The notes under the pieces are model-generated. The model did not search any database. It was not told where the DNA came from and saw nothing but the letters and a program-made list of their open reading frames with translations. From Streptomyces sp. ATexAB-D23 (lineage in GTDB: Bacteria; Actinomycetota; Actinomycetes; Streptomycetales; Streptomycetaceae), in the NCBI RefSeq assembly GCF_000373645.1, contig NZ_KB892035.1, forward strand, positions 307,150 to 371,149: a stretch of 64,000 bases of DNA. The letters are read 5' to 3'. Below, in pieces: positions 59,663 to 64,000 of the stretch. How positions within the stretch are numbered: the stretch's first letter is position 1; each line of letters begins with the position of its first letter. The position numbers and the translations under genes are program-made.

Positions 59663-61192
59663 ATGTCAGATGACTACCTCGTACGTATCGGCAAGCTCAT
59701 CCGTGACGCCCGTCAGCACCGGGGCTGGACACAGAGCCAGCTTGCCGAGGCGCTCGGAACCAGCCAGAGCGCCGTGAACCGCATCGAGCGCGGCAATCAA
59801 AACATCAGCCTTGAGATGATCGCCCGCATCGGTGAAGCACTCGACAGCGAAATCGTGTCGCTCGGCTACTCCGGCCCCATGCATCTGCGCGTGGTCGGAG
59901 GACGCCGGCTCTCCGGGTCCATCGACGTCAAGACGAGCAAGAACGCCTGCGTGGCGCTGCTCTGCGCCTCACTGCTCAACAAGGGCCGTACGGTGCTGCG
60001 CCGGGTGGCCCGCATCGAGGAGGTCTACCGCCTCCTCGAAGTGCTCAACTCCATCGGCGTGCGCGCCCGCTGGATCAACGACGGCACCGACCTGGAGATC
60101 GTCCCGCCGGCCCGGCTCGACATGGACGCCATCGACGCGGACGCCGCCCGCCGCACGCGCTCCATCATCATGTTCCTCGGCCCGCTGCTGCACCGCATGG
60201 ACGCGTTCAAGCTGCCGTACGCGGGCGGCTGCGACCTCGGTACGCGGACGATCGAGCCGCACATGATCGCGCTGCGCCGCTTCGGCCTGGACATCGCCGC
60301 GACCGAGGGCATCTACCACGCCCGGGTCGACCACTCCGTCACGCCCGGCCGCCCCATCGTGCTGACCGAGCGCGGCGACACGGTGACCGAGAACGCCCTG
60401 CTGGCCGCCGCCCGGCACGACGGCACCACGGTCATCCGCAACGCCTCCTCCAACTACATGGTCCAGGACCTGTGCTTCTTCCTGGAGGCGCTGGGCGTAC
60501 GGGTGGAGGGCGTCGGCACGACGACGCTCACCGTCCACGGCCTGCCCTCCATCGACGTGGACGTGGACTACTCCCCGTCCGAGGACCCGGTCGAGGCGAT
60601 GAGCCTGCTGGCCGCCGCCGTCGTCACGGAGTCGGAGCTGACGATCCGCCGGGTGCCGATCGAGTTCCTGGAGATCGAACTGGCGGTCCTGGAGGAGATG
60701 GGCGTCGACTGCGACCGCACACCGGAGTACGCGGCGGACAACGGCCGCACCCGCCTGGTCGACCTGACGGTCCGCCCCTCCAAACTGGAGGCGCCGATCG
60801 ACAAGATCCACCCGATGCCGTTCCCCGGCCTCAACATCGACAACGTCCCGTTCTTCGCGGCCATCGCGGCCTCGGCGCACGGCCAGACCCTGATCCACGA
60901 CTGGGTCTACGACAACCGCGCCATCTACCTCACCGACCTCAACCGCCTCGGCGGCCGCCTCCAGCTCCTGGACCCCCACCGCGTCCTGGTCGAGGGCCCG
61001 ACCCGCTGGCGCGCCGCCGAAATGATGTGCCCCCCGGCCCTGCGCCCGGCGGTGGTGGTCCTGCTCGCCATGATGGCGGCGGAGGGCACGTCGGTCCTGC
61101 GCAACGTGTACGTGATCAACCGGGGCTACGAGGAGCTGGCGGAGCGGCTGAACTCGGTGGGGGCGCAGATCGAGATCTTCCGGGACATCTGA
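59663..61192 (+). CDS. MurA-like UDP-N-acetylglucosamine 1-carboxyvinyltransferase with N-terminal XRE helix-turn-helix
   Basis: 509 residues. Residues about 8-63 form an XRE/Cro-type helix-turn-helix (WTQSQLAEALGTSQSAVNRIERG). The rest is an EPSP/MurA-fold enzyme of about 440 residues. The UDP-sugar-binding Lys-Asn pair is present (Lys93-Asn94 in KTSKNACVALL), the active-site Cys sits near residue 190 (YAGGCDLGTR, the E. coli Cys115 position), and the C-terminal Arg is in ALRPAVVVLLAMMAAEG. The loop with the general-acid Asp reads FPGLNIDNVPF, which differs from the usual FPTDMQAQ, so activity is likely but specificity may differ. It catalyses, or derives from, the first committed step of peptidoglycan synthesis. 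The ATG has no strong Shine-Dalgarno and may be leaderless. Confidence 0.9.
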   Translation: MSDDYLVRIGKLIRDARQHRGWTQSQLAEALGTSQSAVNRIERGNQNISLEMIARIGEALDSEIVSLGYSGPMHLRVVGGRRLSGSIDVKTSKNACVALLCASLLNKGRTVLRRVARIEEVYRLLEVLNSIGVRARWINDGTDLEIVPPARLDMDAIDADAARRTRSIIMFLGPLLHRMDAFKLPYAGGCDLGTRTIEPHMIALRRFGLDIAATEGIYHARVDHSVTPGRPIVLTERGDTVTENALLAAARHDGTTVIRNASSNYMVQDLCFFLEALGVRVEGVGTTTLTVHGLPSIDVDVDYSPSEDPVEAMSLLAAAVVTESELTIRRVPIEFLEIELAVLEEMGVDCDRTPEYAADNGRTRLVDLTVRPSKLEAPIDKIHPMPFPGLNIDNVPFFAAIAASAHGQTLIHDWVYDNRAIYLTDLNRLGGRLQLLDPHRVLVEGPTRWRAAEMMCPPALRPAVVVLLAMMAAEGTSVLRNVYVINRGYEELAERLNSVGAQIEIFRDI

Positions 61193-61197
61193 GGGGC

Positions 61198-61236
61198 GGG
61201 GTGTTGTGCCCCTTGAGCCCAGGGGCACAACACCCC
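61198..61236 (+). terminator. Hairpin terminator after the HTH-MurA gene
   Basis: A 15-bp perfect stem (61198-61212 with 61222-61236) with a 9-nt loop starts 6 nt past the stop. Confidence 0.85.
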
Positions 61237-61471
61237 AGCATGCCATCTGACCTGGCAATACTCGCCTTCACGGCCCTTCACTGATCACTGTTGCTTTTCA
61301 GCACCTTGTCAACGCACATGCAAGATGATCTCGAATGGAAGACGACGCGTCAGGCAAACATGAGTGGCCGTCAGTGTCGGCGCAGAGTTGTCGCCGAAGC
61401 GACCTCGTAACGTCCGATGCCCGGTCGCATCACGCCAACGGGACTGCTGCATGATCGGGTGACAGCGGGGT

Positions 61472-62231
61472 TTATGCAGCCAGGGCTGCGGGTGGAGTCA
61501 TGATGGTCTCGTACTCGACGGGGGTCAATCGGGCCAGGCGTCTCTGACGTCGGCGGCGGTGGTAGGTGCGCTCGATCCAGGTGACGATCGCGATCCGCAG
61601 CTCCTGACGGGTGGCCCAGGCACGGCGGTCGAGGACGTTCTTCTGCAGCAGCGCGAAGAAGCTCTCCATGGCCGCGTTGTCGCCGGGCACCGAGCCGCCA
61701 CGATCAAGCTCCTCGAAGAACCTGTCCTTCAACTCCGCCGATTTTCCCTGCGCATCCACCGCGAGCACCACTTCCGATCGGTGTTGCGACGACTGCTGGA
61801 ACCCAAGCGGTGGCGTGCTCGGTGATGTCCGTCAGCCACAACCGGTTCGGCCCGGATGTGGTGAAATCGCGCCTCACCCTGTCGTCGTGGACCGGAGGGC
61901 CGACCTTGACGTTCTTGCCCCGGCCCCGCCGCTTACCGAACGCGCTCCACCAGCGGTTGTCGCGGCAGATCTTCCAAGCGGTCCGCTCGGCCATCGCCTC
62001 GCCGGCCGCACGGGCCTCATCGGCCGGGAAGCGGTGGCCGAAATCCGGGTCGTCGCGGTGAGCGGCGAACAGGGCGTGCGCCCGGTATGCCTCGGCGAGT
62101 TCGGTGTCGGTGACCGGTGAGGCCAGCCACCGGTAGTAGGGCTGGCGGGCCAGTTTGAGCACCCGCCACGTCACCGCCACCCGGTCAGGGGCAGCGGCGG
62201 CGGCCAGCTCGCGGACGAGCAGGTACATCAT
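61472..62231 (-). pseudogene. IS3-family transposase OrfB, disrupted
   Basis: OrfB begins at ATG 62231, overlapping the OrfA stop (ATGA), the usual place for programmed -1 frameshifting. The first part runs through MMYLLVRELAAAAAP and the first catalytic Asp (RLWLTDITEH). At about 61815 it meets unrelated sequence of about 125 nt, and the frame is lost (stop at 61704). The C-terminal part resumes in another frame with GDNAAMESFFALLQKNVLDR, which carries the catalytic Glu. The middle section with the second Asp (HSDRGSQ in intact relatives) is missing, so no active transposase can be made. Confidence 0.85.
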
Positions 62232-62521
62232 TTTGACGGCAGGTTCGCCTGCGACAGATACGCCGCAGCCCTCCGCAGCACTTCGTTCTCCTGCTCCAGG
62301 AGCCGGATGCGCTTGCGGGCCTCGCGCAGTTCGGCCGACTCGCCCGACGCCGTTGCGGGCTTGGCGCCGCCCTTGTCGGTGTCGCGGCGCAACCACTTCG
62401 ACAACGTGATCGGGTGGACGCCGAAGTCGGCGGCGATCTGTTCCAGCGTGACGCCGGGCTCGCGATTGCGCGCGACCCGCACGACGTCCTCGCGGAACTC
62501 CGTCGGATACGGCTTAGGCAC
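62228..62521 (-). CDS. IS3-family transposase OrfA
   Basis: 97 residues, the DNA-binding helper of an IS3 element. A helix-turn-helix (YPTEFREDVVRVARNREPG and IAADFGVHPITLSKWL) is followed by a leucine-zipper-like coiled coil (LREARKRIRLLEQENEVLRR). It appears intact, but its partner OrfB is broken. Confidence 0.9.
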   Translation of the reverse strand: MPKPYPTEFREDVVRVARNREPGVTLEQIAADFGVHPITLSKWLRRDTDKGGAKPATASGESAELREARKRIRLLEQENEVLRRAAAYLSQANLPSK

Positions 62522-62592
62522 TGCGACATCCTTCCAGGCCGCCTCTCAGCAAGCCAGGTCAGGTGTCACCTATCCGTGCAGCAGTCCCAACC

Positions 62593-64000
62593 GGTCATGT
62601 CCCATCTCGTGGTGTAGCTGATCAGTTGGTGCTTTCTGGGAGGGCCTGGGTGTTGTCCGGATAGAGGCTGTCCATGCTCTCGGTGGAAAGGTAGCGGCGG
62701 GGGAACGCGATCCACTCGTCGTGGAGTTCGGCGAGGACGGCGGTGGCGAGCCGGGCGACAGCGCCGGTGTTCGGGAAGACCTGGACGACGTCGGAGCGTC
62801 GTTTGATCTCCCGGTTCAGCCGTTCGAGTGGGTTGGTCGACTGGATCTTCTTCCAGTGTTGATGGGGAAAGTCCGCGAAGGCGGTCAGGTCCTCCTTCGA
62901 GGACAGCAGCATCTCTTTGACCTTGGGGAACTGTGCGCCGAGCATGTCTGCGACGGTGTCGAGGTGGGTCCGGACCGTTTCGGCGGTGGGCTGGGCGAAG
63001 AGCGTGCGGATCGTCGCGGCGACCATCTCCGCGGCTCCTTTGGGGATCACGGAGAAGACGTTGCGGACGAAGTGCACCCGGCAGCGTTGCCAGGCGGCGC
63101 CGAGCATGACCTTGCGGATGGCCTTGACCAGGCCGCTGTGGCTGTCGGAGATGACCAGGCGGACGCCACTGAGACCGCGGTCGCGCAACGAGCACAGGAA
63201 CGTGGCCCAGAAGGCTTCGGTCTCGCTGTCGCCGACCATGACGCCCAGGACCTCGCGGCCGCCGTCCTGGGTGACACCGGTGGCGATGACCACGGCCTGG
63301 GAGACGATTCGGTGGTCCACCCGGGCTTTGACGCAGGTCGCGTCGAGGTAGACGTAGGGGAAGCGGGTGTGGTCCAGGGGCCGGGTGCGGAACACTTCGA
63401 GCTGTTCGTCGAGATCGCCGCAGATCCGGGAGACCTCGCTCTTGGATATGCCGGTGTCCGAGCCGAGCGCCTTGACCAGGTCATCGACGTTGCGGGTGGA
63501 GACACCGTGAACGTAAGCCTCCATGATCACAGCGTAGAGGGCCTGGTCGATACGACGCCGGCGCTCGAGCAGGCTGGGGAAAAAGCTCCCGGCCCGCAGT
63601 TTCGGGATCGCCAGCTCCAGATCCCCGGCCTGCGTGGTCACCGTCTTGTCCCGGTGCCCGTTGCGGTAGCCGGTCCGGGTGGAGGCATGCTCGTTCCACT
63701 CCGCCCCGATCTGCGCGGTGGCCTCGGCCTCGATCAGCTCCTGCAACAGCCGCTCGGCGACTTCGCGCACGAGTTCAAGACCGTCCGCCGAACGTAGTGA
63801 CTCCAGCAGGCGAAGTAGGTCATGCTGTGACAAGGCCACCGTGTACCCCCTTGGGTCGAACTGCCCGTTCACCAAGGACAGTTACACGGTCGCCGACCTC
63901 GTTCTCAGGGAGTACACAGAGGCAGTCGACGCACCCGCCGGCTCACAACGGGCGCACATCCCCCACCAAGATCCGCTACACCACTCCACGGGACACCATC
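62593..64000 (-). mobile_element. IS256-family insertion sequence reaching the window edge
   Basis: Imperfect 31-nt inverted repeats lie at 62593-62623 and 63970-64000 (22 of 31 matches by my count, including the run GTGGTGTAGC). They bracket an intact transposase gene. The element begins 4 nt after the IS3 end and lies tight against it. The outermost right base and the 8-9 bp target duplication cannot be confirmed because the window ends here. Confidence 0.75.
62622..63839 (-). CDS. IS256-family transposase
   Basis: 405 residues, full length for the family. The DDE catalytic residues fit: Asp in VYLDATCVKARV, Asp in LVISDSHSGLVKAI, and Glu in NPLERLNREIKRR. The central RCRVHFVRNV motif is the usual CxxH-type signature region (C and H in WQRCRVHFVRN). 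I chose the GTG at 63839 (Met-Ala-Leu-Ser-Gln-His), with AGGGGG 6 nt upstream, over a TTG at 63875. No frameshift or stop is seen, so it may be active. Confidence 0.93.
   Translation of the reverse strand: MALSQHDLLRLLESLRSADGLELVREVAERLLQELIEAEATAQIGAEWNEHASTRTGYRNGHRDKTVTTQAGDLELAIPKLRAGSFFPSLLERRRRIDQALYAVIMEAYVHGVSTRNVDDLVKALGSDTGISKSEVSRICGDLDEQLEVFRTRPLDHTRFPYVYLDATCVKARVDHRIVSQAVVIATGVTQDGGREVLGVMVGDSETEAFWATFLCSLRDRGLSGVRLVISDSHSGLVKAIRKVMLGAAWQRCRVHFVRNVFSVIPKGAAEMVAATIRTLFAQPTAETVRTHLDTVADMLGAQFPKVKEMLLSSKEDLTAFADFPHQHWKKIQSTNPLERLNREIKRRSDVVQVFPNTGAVARLATAVLAELHDEWIAFPRRYLSTESMDSLYPDNTQALPESTN

Larger units (their letters stand above)
61440..62588 (-). mobile_element. Decayed IS3-family insertion sequence
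   Basis: Terminal inverted repeats start GGGACTGCTGCA at 61440 and end with the complement at 62588, sharing the first 12 bases and a later GGTGACA block. A 3-bp direct repeat AAC flanks both sides (61437-61439 and 62589-62591), as expected for a target duplication. It encodes OrfA and a broken OrfB. At 1149 bp it is short for the family, consistent with internal loss. Confidence 0.82.

Overview
The window is high-GC actinobacterial DNA with the gene content and order of a Streptomyces chromosome. From memory, the order hemE, DUF3000, response regulator, ribonuclease D, thiolase, FadB-like enzyme, then dxs, xylFGH, rok7B7, ngcEFG, aconitase and an HTH-MurA gene matches the S. coelicolor SCO5998-SCO6031 neighbourhood, with strain-specific blocks inserted. 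GTG and TTG starts, weak Shine-Dalgarno sites, apparently leaderless genes and long GC-rich hairpin terminators are typical of the genus. No rRNA, tRNA or CRISPR was seen.

Layout. 0-9.3 kb is housekeeping: a CoA-disulfide-reductase-like flavoenzyme, hemE, a DUF3000 protein, an orphan LuxR-type response regulator, ribonuclease D, and a translationally coupled fatty-acid beta-oxidation pair. 9.4-22.8 kb looks like a cell-envelope glycopolymer locus: a phosphodiester glycosidase, an alpha/beta-hydrolase-like protein, a 1488-residue fusion of two GT-A domains with a TagF-type CDP-glycerol glycerophosphotransferase, a CDP-alcohol phosphatidyltransferase, an LCP ligase, and two related beta-propeller proteins flanking the ligase (one fused to an apparently inactive PIG-L domain). 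23-27 kb carries a NYN/PIN protein, an amino-acid permease and dxs.

27.2-35.6 kb is a sugar-uptake and regulation block on the minus strand: the xylFGH ABC system, the ROK regulator rok7B7 and the chito-oligosaccharide importer ngcEFG, which has no ATPase of its own. 36-46 kb holds a secreted GH92 glycosidase with a LacI-like operator, a DUF916 protein next to a phosphoesterase that seems to end in a WxL-like domain, a HupE/UreJ-type membrane protein, a short BMP-type lipoprotein and a histidine phosphatase. 46.2-53.2 kb is a divergent glycan-use locus: a GH31 alpha-xylosidase facing a three-gene ABC importer plus a GH1 beta-glucosidase, with a 14-bp palindrome between them. This combination suggests xyloglucan-type oligosaccharides.

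53.3-61.2 kb carries a GlsB-type membrane protein, two tandem secreted FG-GAP/VCBS repeat paralogues, aconitase (with a candidate iron box and an 18-bp palindrome upstream), a MOSC protein and a MurA-like enzyme with an N-terminal XRE helix-turn-helix. The right edge is mobile: a decayed IS3-family element flanked by AAC repeats, abutting an apparently intact IS256-family element that reaches the window end.

The least ordinary parts are the glycopolymer locus with its recurring beta-domain, the degenerate PIG-L/propeller pair, the WxL-like/DUF916 neighbours, the HTH-MurA fusion with an operator at its own promoter, and a recurring leaderless start arrangement.
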